This document shows positions 1-6,661 of a stretch of DNA of 29,290 bases, one piece after another; the stretch's first letter is position 1, and each line of letters opens with the position of its first letter. Below the pieces are notes generated by a model. That model searched no databases. It was not told where the DNA came from and worked only from the letters and a program-made list of their open reading frames with translations. Made by a program: the position numbers and the translations under genes. Source of the stretch: a virus. The stretch lies in IMG/VR virus record IMGVR_UViG_3300010045_000009, positions 1-29,290 of that record, one strand, 5' to 3'.

Positions 1-351
1 GCCGCGCGCGACCTTGCCGCCGCAGATCACGACGCCGTCCGCGTCCTCCCCTACCGGGAAGGCGCAGTCGCCCCAGGCCCGCGCGCTGAAGGCCTTGGTC
101 TTCGAGTCGGGGCCGAGGATCGCCATGTCGGGCAACGGCCGCGTGCGGACCACGGGCGGGGCCTTGTTGCCGTACTTGCCGGACCAGACGGCTTCGAACT
201 GGCCGCGCTGCGGGAGGTTCAGGTCCCGGGCCCGGCCGCGTACCGACGACGCGGTCACGCCGAGCCCGATCATCGCCGCGATCTGCGGCGTCGGGATGCT
301 CGCATGCCAAGCGGCCGTGAGCGTGGTGTCCATCGGGTCGGTCCAGATCAT
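1..351 (-). CDS. GcrA-like cell-cycle regulator, C-terminus cut by window edge
   Basis: The 117 visible residues begin MIWTDPMDTTLTAAWHA and continue with PQIAAMIGLGVTASSVRGRA (residues 22-41). This is the layout of the GcrA N-terminal helix-turn-helix, where a W-T-D start is followed by an S/P-x-Q-I-A-x-x-L/I-G-G-V-T turn. Near the window edge, DCAFPVGED...VICGG (residues 95-112) matches the C-terminal C-x-W/F-P-I/V-G ... F-C-G block of GcrA proteins. The start ATG overlaps the stop of the upstream gene by 4 bases (ATGA), so it is the last visible member of the replication operon. In Caulobacter-type bacteria GcrA binds sigma-70 RNA polymerase and activates promoters carrying CcrM-methylated GANTC sites. 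A phage copy could redirect host or phage promoters; that role is inferred. Family assignment is fairly sure; the end of the protein is not visible. Confidence 0.8.
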   Translation of the reverse strand, partial: MIWTDPMDTTLTAAWHASIPTPQIAAMIGLGVTASSVRGRARDLNLPQRGQFEAVWSGKYGNKAPPVVRTRPLPDMAILGPDSKTKAFSARAWGDCAFPVGEDADGVVICGGKVARG

Positions 352-953
352 GCGGCGTCCTCCTCCCATGGCGTCGGCTCGTCCCCGAAGGGGATCGGGT
401 CGTCAAAGGGGATCGCCGCACCGCTCCGGCGATAGGGGTCGGGGGCCTGTAGCTTGGCGCCGGGGAACTCGACCTTCGCCAGCTTCAGGGCCCCGGGGAT
501 CATGTCGATCAGCGCCGCGACCTCGCGCGCCGTGTACACGTGTAAGTGCCGGCCCTCGGCTATGACCTTCCCGGCCTCGGCGTCCGTCTCGACGAAGGCG
601 GCCACCGACCCGTCCTCAAGCCGGACCTCCCACACCCAAGGCTGGATCGGCCGCATCCCGGCCTCTTCCGCCAGCGTGTCCAGGGCCGCCCAGCCGCGCT
701 GCATGGAGCCGGTCTTCTGCTCGACCTCGGCCAGCATGTCGCGGGTCAGGAACTCGGCCTTCCAGGCGCTTTCCAGGGCCTTGCGCCAGCGGGCCTGCTG
801 GCCCCGGAACCGGGCGAACAGCGCCGGGTCGAGGCGCGCGGCCATGCTTTCCAGGCGCCCGGTCCCCCACTTCCGCTCGGCTTCGATGCGGCACACGTCC
901 GCGCCGTCGAAGAAGCCCGACAGCATGGCGGCGTCTTCAGGGCTGATCGCCAT
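348..953 (-). CDS. Hypothetical protein of replication operon (201 aa)
   Basis: I do not recognise this family. The start at 953 was chosen over a longer in-frame form beginning at 992 because a strong ribosome-binding sequence (GAGAGGAG) lies about 6 bases before it and the protein then begins MAISPEDAAMLSGFFDG. The first half is alpha-helical and charged, rich in Arg/Ala/Trp (RFRGQQARWRKALESAWKA around residues 47-65). The middle (WVWEVRLEDGSVAAFVETD) looks like a small beta-sheet segment. The C-terminus is acidic and Pro-rich, ending TPWEEDAA. Its start lies inside the end of the primase gene (17-base overlap) and its stop overlaps the GcrA-like start, so it is probably co-translated with both. 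A replication-accessory or regulatory role is possible only by position. Confidence 0.75.
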   Translation of the reverse strand: MAISPEDAAMLSGFFDGADVCRIEAERKWGTGRLESMAARLDPALFARFRGQQARWRKALESAWKAEFLTRDMLAEVEQKTGSMQRGWAALDTLAEEAGMRPIQPWVWEVRLEDGSVAAFVETDAEAGKVIAEGRHLHVYTAREVAALIDMIPGALKLAKVEFPGAKLQAPDPYRRSGAAIPFDDPIPFGDEPTPWEEDAA

Positions 954-3348
954 GAACGGGCTCCTCTCGCTTCGGGAAAAACCGCTTCGCAATCCGTTCC
1001 TTGCGGACGATTTCTAGGCTGCGGCGCTCGGCGAAGTGGTCGCGGATGCTGGCGTTCAGGGTCCAGGCCTTGCCGTCCTCGGCAAGCCATCCGCCGCTGA
1101 CAAAGGGCGCGAGCAACGCGCTCATTTCCCAGTAGGATTCGATCCTGCGTAGCGGCGCTATGTTCCACCGCAGGTCCGACAGGGTGAAGCGGTCCTGCGC
1201 GCTGGTGAGGATGTAGCTCCCGACCGCCTGAAGGCGCTCGCGCTGGTCGAGGTCGAACATGTCCACATAGAAGCTGCGGGCATGCGGGATCAGGAATTCC
1301 TGCACGATCCGCCCGGCCCGCTCGACGGTCCCGGCGCTAACCGGCAGAACGTCAGCTTCGGTATGGTTTTCCAGCACATGGAGGATCAAGCTCAAGCTTC
1401 CATGCACCCCCGGAAGCTTGCCGACCCAGGACGTGAACGCCCGCCCGAGGATTTCCGCGTCAACCTCCAGATCGAACACGTCCTGGCGGAAGGCGTTGGC
1501 CGCCGCGAGGCCATCGGCGTCCATCATGAAGGTCTGCGGCTTCATGGACGACAGGTAGTCGATGCGGTCGCTGTAGTGCTTGTAGGCGGCGTCGCTCTCG
1601 GCGTCGGCGGCGGGCGGGCCGGGCTCGATCAGGATCGGCAGGAAGCGCTGCGTCAGGCCGTCCGACATGAGGTCCGAAAGCTCGCGCATCCGGTCGGGTT
1701 GGATACCGCCCAGGAAGGCGACGCAGAGGTTGCGCACGTAGATGGAGCGCTCGACGCGGTCCACGTAGTAGGACCCGCCGTTGTGCGCCGTGAGCCAGAA
1801 GGCCCGGTCGCTGGCGCCCCGGTTGTTGTTGTAGCGGTCCAGGCTCCCGACGAAGCCGGAAAGCTCGTCATGCACCACCAGGGTTCCGCGATCCTGCTGC
1901 GCCAGCATCTTCGCCACCGCCTCGACCGTGACGTCGTTGACGATGTAGCGGGTCAGCGGCGGCGGCTTCTCGCCGCGATCCTCCTTCGGCGTCGCTTCCC
2001 AGCGGGCCATGTCGCGGGCGCGCTGCTCGGCGTAGCCGTGCTGAATGCGGAACAGGGGCCGCAGGGCGCCCTGCATGATCGGCGACTTCTTCGTGGCGCT
2101 CTCGCCGACCAGCATCGTCCACAGCCGGGGCGGCGCGTACCAGTCGCCGAACTTGCGCATCTTCACCCGGAACCGCTGGTCAAGCGCACCCGACATTGCG
2201 GTCAGCGCCGCCATCGCCACGCCCGCCGCGTCGGCGCCCAGGTTCGCGGCCTCGTAGGTCACATAGGCCTGTTGGCCGCGCGGCAGGGTGTCCATGGGGA
2301 ACGGCGGCGGGGGTGACTTCACCCAAGGGTTGAACCCCTCGGGCGTACTAGGCTTTGGGGGCGCAGCGTTCGGCTTCGCGACGGAAGCCTCCCATGCCAG
2401 CTTGCCGTTCCACTGCGCCAGCGCGCGACCCCAGCGCTCCATGAACGCCGTCCGGCCGCGCCCCTCCCGCTCAAGGCCTTCCTCAAGCGGCAGGCCGTCG
2501 ATGCGGGTCGCGATCCCGTAGAGGTAGAGGCCCCACGCCCGCTCGCGCTCGGCCTCGACGCGCGGATGCCCGGCCGGTTCGACGTCCTTAAGCTCCCGCT
2601 TCAGGTCGCAGGCCACGCCCCAGATGATGTTCGCCATGCGCTCTTCGCGGCCGTCCACCACCTGCCCGAAGTCGTTGACCTGCTCGGGGGTGTGGACCCG
2701 CTCGACACCCTGCCCGGCGTTGCGCGCGAACTCCTCGCGCAGGGTGTCCACGGCCTCGCGCACCCAGTCCGGCAGGTCGAGGACTTCGACCTCCCACGGG
2801 GCCCGGCCGGGCTCCCACGCGTACTCATGGCCGCTGTCGTGCATCGACGGCGGACAGACGAAGAAGCCGCCCTGCCCCCGGATGTCCACGCCGATCCGCG
2901 TCTTGAAGGTGGGCGGGGTCCAGCCCTCGGGGGCGCGGAAGACGATCTGCCGCCCGCCGCCGCCTGTCCGCTGGGACGGCGTCTCGGGCTCGATGTTGTT
3001 CGCATGGACGGCCAGCAGGCCAGCCCACCAGCCCAGGCCATCCTTGCCCTCGCGCTGGTCGAGGTCGATCACCACCAGCCGACCTGAACACTGGCCCGCG
3101 ATGACGCCCATGTTCTGGCGTTGAACGAAGCGTCCGGCCGCGCCGTACCAGTCGCGGAACGTGGCGTCGTCGGCCAGCGCGTCTTCGAACTGTCGCCAGT
3201 CCACGACCGGCCGTTTCCAGTTCACATGCTCGCGGGGGAGAAGCGCAGGGACCACCTGCCAGCCGCAGGCACGGTACATCTTCGCCCAGGCCACCGGCCC
3301 GGCGAATTCCGTGTCGAAATCGGCTTGAAGCGGCATCGCCACGCTCAC
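937..3348 (-). CDS. Bifunctional primase-polymerase / DUF3987 helicase-like replication protein
   Basis: This 803-aa protein probably primes and unwinds phage DNA. Residues ~15-205 fit the archaeal-type PrimPol fold: the metal-binding DLD motif (VVIDLD, 92-97), then TPSQRTGGGGRQIVFR (123-138) and GVDIRGQGGFFVCPPS (153-168), all typical of bifunctional primase/polymerase N-terminal domains. Residues ~345-780 resemble DUF3987 (YfjI-like P-loop ATPases). A Walker A-like GESATKKS is at 415-422 and a Walker B-like LVVHDELSG at 490-498. The usual second glycine of the P-loop is replaced by Lys (G-x4-K-K-S), so ATPase activity should not be assumed. The start is GTG at 3348, preceded by AGGTGAAGGT; an ATG four codons later is an alternative. 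The gene follows the SSB-like gene after a 52-base gap containing a stem-loop. Domain calls rest on motif reading. Confidence 0.88.
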   Translation of the reverse strand: MSVAMPLQADFDTEFAGPVAWAKMYRACGWQVVPALLPREHVNWKRPVVDWRQFEDALADDATFRDWYGAAGRFVQRQNMGVIAGQCSGRLVVIDLDQREGKDGLGWWAGLLAVHANNIEPETPSQRTGGGGRQIVFRAPEGWTPPTFKTRIGVDIRGQGGFFVCPPSMHDSGHEYAWEPGRAPWEVEVLDLPDWVREAVDTLREEFARNAGQGVERVHTPEQVNDFGQVVDGREERMANIIWGVACDLKRELKDVEPAGHPRVEAERERAWGLYLYGIATRIDGLPLEEGLEREGRGRTAFMERWGRALAQWNGKLAWEASVAKPNAAPPKPSTPEGFNPWVKSPPPPFPMDTLPRGQQAYVTYEAANLGADAAGVAMAALTAMSGALDQRFRVKMRKFGDWYAPPRLWTMLVGESATKKSPIMQGALRPLFRIQHGYAEQRARDMARWEATPKEDRGEKPPPLTRYIVNDVTVEAVAKMLAQQDRGTLVVHDELSGFVGSLDRYNNNRGASDRAFWLTAHNGGSYYVDRVERSIYVRNLCVAFLGGIQPDRMRELSDLMSDGLTQRFLPILIEPGPPAADAESDAAYKHYSDRIDYLSSMKPQTFMMDADGLAAANAFRQDVFDLEVDAEILGRAFTSWVGKLPGVHGSLSLILHVLENHTEADVLPVSAGTVERAGRIVQEFLIPHARSFYVDMFDLDQRERLQAVGSYILTSAQDRFTLSDLRWNIAPLRRIESYWEMSALLAPFVSGGWLAEDGKAWTLNASIRDHFAERRSLEIVRKERIAKRFFPKREEPVHGDQP

Positions 3349-3364
3349 AGACCTTCACCTGATC

Positions 3365-3394
3365 GGGCCCGGCGACCGGATCGCCACCGGGCCC
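3365..3394 (-). other. GC-rich stem-loop just upstream of the primase ribosome-binding site
   Basis: Perfect 8-bp arms GGGCCCGG (3365-3372) and CCGGGCCC (3387-3394) are extended inward by CGA/TCG with a 3-base bulge. On the minus-strand transcript it lies between the SSB-like stop and the primase ribosome-binding site (about 3352-3361). No T-run follows, so a simple intrinsic terminator is unlikely. mRNA stabilisation, attenuation or translational control are options. Confidence 0.5.
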
Positions 3395-3400
3395 CATGGG

Positions 3401-4132
3401 TCAGAAGTCGTCATCAACCGAAGCAAGCACGGGGGCTGGCGCGGCGGCGGGCGGCGGGGGCGGTGGAGCGGGCGGCGGCGCCGGGGCCGGTGGCGCAGGC
3501 GGCGCGGGGGCGGCCTGCTGCGGCGGCGGTGGCGTAGCTGTCTGCTGGTGGGCCTGCTGCTGCACGTAGCCGGGCTGAAGCTCGGCGGGCCGGGGAACCC
3601 ATTTCACGATCTGCCAAACGGGCTCGTAGTTCGTGGAGGACACCGGTTCGCCGCCTGCACCCTTGCCTTGCGAGACGCGGGCGATGGTGGAGGCCAGCTT
3701 GACGACCGGCAGAAGGCCCGGGTTCGCGGGGAGCCCGGCTTCGTACAGGTCGTAGAGGGCCTTCATCGCATCGACCGACACCTTCGCGTTGGCGGCCATT
3801 TCCCGAAGGTCGCCCCCCGACTGCTTTCCGAGAAGCAGGTTCAGCCGGTAGCCCGGTCGATGCTTGTCGGACGGCTTGTCGGGAAGGCCTTTGCCGAGGA
3901 TCGCCGTGCGGATGTCCGGCGCCGAGCCGGTCGGAAAGTGGAGCCACCCCGTTTCGATAGCCTCAAGGTCGAACACAGCTTGGAACACGTTCTGAGGTAT
4001 CTCGACGGTCGCGGAGTCCCACCGACCGGAGACGTCGGTTCGATCCACACGGAAGATGCGCCCGGCCCGAGCATCGTACTTGATGATCGGAATTCGGTTG
4101 CCTTGGTCAGACGCTGGCAAGTTAAGTGGCAT
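3401..4132 (-). CDS. Putative single-stranded DNA-binding-like protein
   Basis: A 243-aa protein with an N-terminal ~175-residue beta-rich globular region and a ~65-residue tail that is almost entirely Pro/Ala/Gln, ending in the acidic-aromatic tip ASVDDDF. A disordered Pro/Gln-rich linker closed by a D-D-D-F tip is the hallmark of SSB proteins, whose tip recruits replication partners. Its place between a resolvase and a primase supports the role. The start at 4132 (MPLNLPASDQ) was preferred over a GTG five codons upstream because GGAGTGG lies about 6 bases before this ATG. I cannot see a clear OB-fold signature, so it may be a phage-specific ssDNA-binding protein unrelated to bacterial Ssb. 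Placement is firm; function is inferred from tail and context. Confidence 0.65.
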   Translation of the reverse strand: MPLNLPASDQGNRIPIIKYDARAGRIFRVDRTDVSGRWDSATVEIPQNVFQAVFDLEAIETGWLHFPTGSAPDIRTAILGKGLPDKPSDKHRPGYRLNLLLGKQSGGDLREMAANAKVSVDAMKALYDLYEAGLPANPGLLPVVKLASTIARVSQGKGAGGEPVSSTNYEPVWQIVKWVPRPAELQPGYVQQQAHQQTATPPPPQQAAPAPPAPPAPAPPPAPPPPPPAAAPAPVLASVDDDF

Positions 4133-4149
4133 AATCCACTCCGTCACAA

Positions 4150-4167
4150 AGCGGCGAATGCGCCGCT
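4150..4167 (-). other. Stem-loop ahead of the SSB-like gene
   Basis: Perfect 7-bp arms AGCGGCG (4150-4156) and CGCCGCT (4161-4167) enclose a 4-base loop. It lies in the short gap between the 91-aa gene and the SSB-like gene, just upstream of that gene's GGAG ribosome-binding site. On the minus strand it is followed by TTTGTGACGG, too weak a T-run for a confident terminator. Confidence 0.45.
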
Positions 4168-4180
4168 ACACATCGGCGCG

Positions 4181-4456
4181 TCAGAAGTCGCACCGATCCC
4201 TCATAATCTGCATTAGGTCTTCCGACCCCAGTTCTTCGCGTTTCTGTTGGATGATCTCTTGAAGCTCGTCATACCAGCCGCCCGGCAGGTCGAGCGGGCG
4301 GAAGTCCAGGCGGGCTTGAATCTCGTCCAGTTGGGCGGGGTAGAGCGCGCCCATGACCTCATCGACCAAGGTCGGCCAGAGGTCCGGCTTGTCGCGCTTC
4401 ACGCTGTAGGCGCTGGGCGGCAGGAGGGACGCGGCGAAGGCGTTCGGACGCTTCAT
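4181..4456 (-). CDS. Hypothetical protein (91 aa) of replication operon
   Basis: The protein starts MKRPNAFAASLLPPSAYSVK and ends RDRCDF. I do not recognise it. The C-terminal half (WYDELQEIIQQKREELGSED) is charged and should form helices, possibly a short coiled coil. The start at 4456 was chosen because it gives an ATGA overlap with the upstream gene's stop (4453-4456), the junction style seen throughout this operon; a longer in-frame extension would run through the coding part of that neighbour. It sits between two replication-type genes (resolvase side and SSB side), so a role in DNA metabolism is possible but unsupported by any motif. Confidence 0.7.
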   Translation of the reverse strand: MKRPNAFAASLLPPSAYSVKRDKPDLWPTLVDEVMGALYPAQLDEIQARLDFRPLDLPGGWYDELQEIIQQKREELGSEDLMQIMRDRCDF

Positions 4457-4749
4457 GGCGCCACCACCTTCACCCTGCGGCAGGCCTTGACCGCGATCCC
4501 CCACAATTCGGAGAGGAAGCGGTTCTCGGGCCGGTCCTTGTCCTTCGCCCAGACCCACTTCGGCGCGGCGTCGCCGTCAACGACGTGGTCAACGGCCTTG
4601 TCGATCATCGCCAGCTTGCGCTTGATCGGCAGGGCGGGCGACCGGGGGTCGGCGTCCATGGCGAACAGCGCCGCCTCATGGAAGGGCTGCATGTCCAGGC
4701 GCAGGTGCGGCGGGCGCAGCAGGTTTCCGTCATCGTCACGCGGGCGCAT
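4453..4749 (-). CDS. Hypothetical protein (98 aa) of replication operon
   Basis: A small basic protein starting MRPRDDDGNLLRPPHLRLDM, with PIKRKLAMIDKAVDHVVDGD near residues 42-61 and a basic C-terminus (KACRRVKVVAP). No family was recognised. Its ATG directly abuts the TAA of the RuvC-like gene (TAAATG in transcript order) and its stop overlaps the next start, so translational coupling on both sides is likely. Two tryptophans in KWVWAKDKDRPENRF and the basic charge are compatible with nucleic-acid or protein binding; that is a guess. Confidence 0.7.
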   Translation of the reverse strand: MRPRDDDGNLLRPPHLRLDMQPFHEAALFAMDADPRSPALPIKRKLAMIDKAVDHVVDGDAAPKWVWAKDKDRPENRFLSELWGIAVKACRRVKVVAP

Positions 4750-5235
4750 TTACGCGGCCTCCGCTCTGATCGGGTGGGTCCGGCCGTAGTCGGCCAGCAG
4801 GGCGGCCTCAGCGCGCCCGTCGTGCTTCTTCAGGCGCCATTGGTCGGCGTCCTGCGGGAAGCGCTGCGAGGCCAGTGCACGGGCTTCGTCCTTCCCCGCC
4901 GTGATCCCCATGAACCGCTTCCACGACTGCGGGGTGACCAGCAGGTAGGGGATGAAGTTCGACGCCAGCAGCATGCGCAGCGTGCCGAAGCCCACGCCGA
5001 CCTTGAAGGCCTGCGGTCCGCCGTCCGTGGGTCGCGCCCATTGGCGCTCTAGGACCGCGAACTCGATGTCGGGGGACCGGGCGTCCAGCAGCCGGGCGAG
5101 CGAGCCTTCATCGTAGTCCTGGCCCTTCTTGCCCTTGAAGACCGGCATGTCGAAGGTCTGCACCCTGCCCCGCACCATGAACGCGAGCGCCCCGTTCACG
5201 CCGGGGTCGATACCCAGGATGACGCCCCCGGCCAT
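4750..5235 (-). CDS. RuvC-like Holliday junction resolvase
   Basis: This 161-aa protein has the RNase H-like fold signature of RuvC resolvases: GVILGIDPGVNGALAFM (4-20) with catalytic Asp10, FAVLERQ (59-65) with Glu63, and KKHDGRAEAALLADYG (136-151) with Asp139 and Glu143. The family cuts four-way DNA junctions symmetrically. In phages it resolves branched replication and recombination intermediates before packaging. The start at 5235 (MAGGVILGID) was chosen because it overlaps the upstream HTH stop in a TAATG junction and places the first catalytic Asp at residue 10, as in other RuvC proteins. A longer in-frame extension would run through the HTH gene and lacks conserved features. Length is close to bacterial RuvC (about 170 aa). 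Confidence 0.87.
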   Translation of the reverse strand: MAGGVILGIDPGVNGALAFMVRGRVQTFDMPVFKGKKGQDYDEGSLARLLDARSPDIEFAVLERQWARPTDGGPQAFKVGVGFGTLRMLLASNFIPYLLVTPQSWKRFMGITAGKDEARALASQRFPQDADQWRLKKHDGRAEAALLADYGRTHPIRAEAA

Positions 5236-5459
5236 TAGGCCGCCTGCTCGCGACGCCGCTCTCTGCGAACCGCGTCCGCGACGCCCAGTTCGATCCACGT
5301 TGCTAGGCCAAGCTCGACGATCAGAAGCCAATATTCCGAGGGGATGCGCTCGCGCTGCCACCACGACTGAACCGTGGTCGGTTTCTTCGACAGGTTGAGC
5401 TTGCGGGCGACGACCGCCACGCCTCCGCCATCACGTATGACATCTCGATGACTGCGCAT
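5235..5459 (-). CDS. Small helix-turn-helix regulator (Cro/repressor-like)
   Basis: A 74-aa protein. VIRDGGGVAVVARKLNLS (residues 7-24) followed by TTVQSWWQRERIPSEYW (28-44) is the pattern of small phage HTH proteins that bind operators at early promoters: G-G-x-x-x-V-A, then T-V-x-x-W, then R-I-P-x-x-W. The C-terminus is basic (RRERRREQAA). It is the first gene leftward from the control region and its stop overlaps the RuvC-like start, so it could repress or activate its own operon. No good ribosome-binding sequence precedes the ATG at 5459; a leaderless or weakly translated transcript, as known for some phage repressors, is possible. Whether it acts as CI, Cro or CII cannot be told from sequence. 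Confidence 0.75.
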   Translation of the reverse strand: MRSHRDVIRDGGGVAVVARKLNLSKKPTTVQSWWQRERIPSEYWLLIVELGLATWIELGVADAVRRERRREQAA

Positions 5460-5548
5460 GATGGCCGATTCGTGCGCTCGAAAAAAAGACTTGGCAAGCG
5501 CAGTTTGAGTGCTAATCGAATCGCGTGGGACGAGTTTTGTGTTCTGTG

Positions 5549-5563
5549 AGTGCGCTCTGCACT
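5549..5563. promoter_or_regulatory. Candidate operator palindrome AGTGC-N5-GCACT
   Basis: Two perfect 5-bp arms separated by 5 bases lie about 90 bases upstream of the small HTH gene. The size and symmetry fit a dimeric HTH repressor site, but a single copy of short arms is weak evidence. Confidence 0.35.
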
Positions 5564-5591
5564 ATTCGCCTCCCTATTGTCCCGCTGACAA

Positions 5592-5657
5592 CTCACATTG
5601 CGTTAGACGTAACGACCACTTTACCAAGGGATTGACCTGAATTTTGCGCAATGTGAG
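5592..5657. repeat. 11-bp inverted repeat CTCACATTGCG / CGCAATGTGAG
   Basis: The arms at 5592-5602 and 5647-5657 are perfect reverse complements 44 bases apart and flank the TTGACC hexamer. The arms contain two of the three TCACATTG copies. The spacing is too wide for a simple hairpin and fits two operators facing each other around a promoter. Confidence 0.6.
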
Positions 5658-5802
5658 CACGTAACATGGATATGCCACGCCAAGTGATCCGTAATACAGC
5701 AAGCGTCATATCAAGGGATCGAGAGATGTCGGTGTGGTCAGCCCAGGAAAAGGACGTACAGTCGGCGAACGCGTTATTCGGGTTCGACCTGCCGGACCTT
5801 TC

Positions 5803-5828
5803 ACATTTGTTAATAACAAATGTTAACA
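5803..5828. promoter_or_regulatory. Nested AT-rich palindromes, candidate operator
   Basis: ACATTTGTT (5803-5811) and AACAAATGT (5815-5823) form a perfect 9-bp inverted repeat with a 3-base centre. A second dyad, TGTTAA (5808-5813) and TTAACA (5823-5828), overlaps it. Such overlapping dyads in a phage control region suggest regulator binding. No T-run follows, so it is not a standard terminator. Confidence 0.5.
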
Positions 5829-5953
5829 GCTTCACATTGTACTGGCCCGAAACCGCCACGCTACCTCAAGGTGCATATGTTTCGGATCGCATTCCGTGAT
5901 GGATAGACAACTCACTGTGAATAGGCGCTAATTGGGTTCCACTCGGGGTTGAG

Positions 5954-6643
5954 ATGGTAAAAACACGGTTCCCTGACGCACCGCCTCAGATTGCAGCCTT
6001 GCCGCTGGATCGACGGGGTTTTCCGACGCCATGGTTCGTGCCGTGGATCGACGGGGAGCCTGATTTTGTCGGGGTTAGACCTGAGAGAATTACCGAAGCC
6101 CGCACCCGCCGCCTCTGTTGGACCTGTGGTCAACCTCTAGGTGGTGTCTTCGCCTTCGTGATCGGGCCGATGTGCGCGGTCAACCGCGTCACCGCCGAGC
6201 CCCCCAGCCACCTTGCCTGCGCCCGCTTCGCCGTCACGGCCTGCCCGTTCCTGACGAAGCCGCTCGCCAAGCGCGGCGACAGTCCGAACGTGCCGCAGGG
6301 CGCCGAGAAGCCCGTCGCCGGGATCATGATCGAACGGAATCCGGGCGTGTCCCTGATCTGGCAGACGGGGAGCTACCGCTACCTGCGCGAGCCGGGGCCG
6401 AAAGACCGGCCGGTGGGCCTGTTCTTCATCGGGGCGCCAAGCCGCCTAGAGTGGTACGCGCACGGCCGCCGCGCCACCCGCGCCGAGGTCGTCGAAAGCG
6501 TCGAGACGGGGCTACCGAAGCTCGTCGAAATCGCCCGCGCCGAAGGCCCTGCGGCCGTGCGCGAGCTTAAGAAACTCATCGAACGCGCCGTGAAATTTCT
6601 CCCGGCTGAAGAGGAGACGACAGATGCCGCAGTCCAAGGGTGA
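5954..6643 (+). CDS. Conserved-type Cys-rich hypothetical protein (229 aa)
   Basis: The first gene rightward from the control region. Residues 52-100 carry a cysteine set likely to bind zinc: CWTC (55-58), then FAFVIGPMCAVNRVTAEPPSH (Cys74, His86), Cys89 and CPF (Cys97). I know similar CWxCG...GPMCAVNR...SEPPSH...CPFL proteins as uncharacterised genes in bacterial genomes and phages, with no assigned function. The middle (GVSLIWQTGSYRYLREPG) and the end (KLIERAVKFLPAEEE) look like an ordered domain and a helix. Only a weak purine stretch (GGGG) precedes the ATG. The gene starts beyond all the TCACATTG copies, so its promoter is probably controlled there. Function unknown. Confidence 0.8.
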   Translation: MVKTRFPDAPPQIAALPLDRRGFPTPWFVPWIDGEPDFVGVRPERITEARTRRLCWTCGQPLGGVFAFVIGPMCAVNRVTAEPPSHLACARFAVTACPFLTKPLAKRGDSPNVPQGAEKPVAGIMIERNPGVSLIWQTGSYRYLREPGPKDRPVGLFFIGAPSRLEWYAHGRRATRAEVVESVETGLPKLVEIARAEGPAAVRELKKLIERAVKFLPAEEETTDAAVQG

Positions 6644-6661
6644 AACGTGGGAGTAGTTGCG

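Larger units (their letters stand above)
5460..5953. promoter_or_regulatory. Divergent control region between the left and right early operons
   Basis: About 490 bases without a convincing gene, clearly AT-richer than the rest. It separates the leftward replication operon from the rightward accessory operon, where phages keep their switch promoters and operators. It contains three exact copies of TCACATTG (5593-5600 plus, 5649-5656 minus, 5832-5839 plus), a near copy (5801-5808, last base changed) and the palindrome TCACTGTGA (5912-5920). A TTGACC hexamer lies at 5632-5637, but I could not pair it with a good -10 box. Two GANTC sites (5467-5471 and 5518-5522) lie just upstream of the HTH gene. 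Short reading frames here lack ribosome-binding sites and recognisable protein character. Confidence 0.7.

Noticed and set aside
1282-2316. A 344-codon open frame on the plus strand
   Set aside because: It lies opposite the helicase-like half of the primase gene and has the composition of a shadow frame.
5632-5660. A complete sigma-70 promoter at TTGACC (5632-5637)
   Set aside because: No acceptable -10 hexamer lies 16-18 bases downstream, so only the hexamer is mentioned.
5593-5899. Two short overlapping open frames (88 codons minus, 77 codons plus) in the control region
   Set aside because: No ribosome-binding sequence, no recognisable protein pattern, and both cross the repeated operator-like motifs. 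Regulatory DNA explains the stretch better.
5460-5953. A CRISPR array suggested by the repeated TCACATTG motif
   Set aside because: The copies are 8 bases long, irregularly spaced and in both orientations; there are no 25-40 base repeats or uniform spacers and no cas genes.
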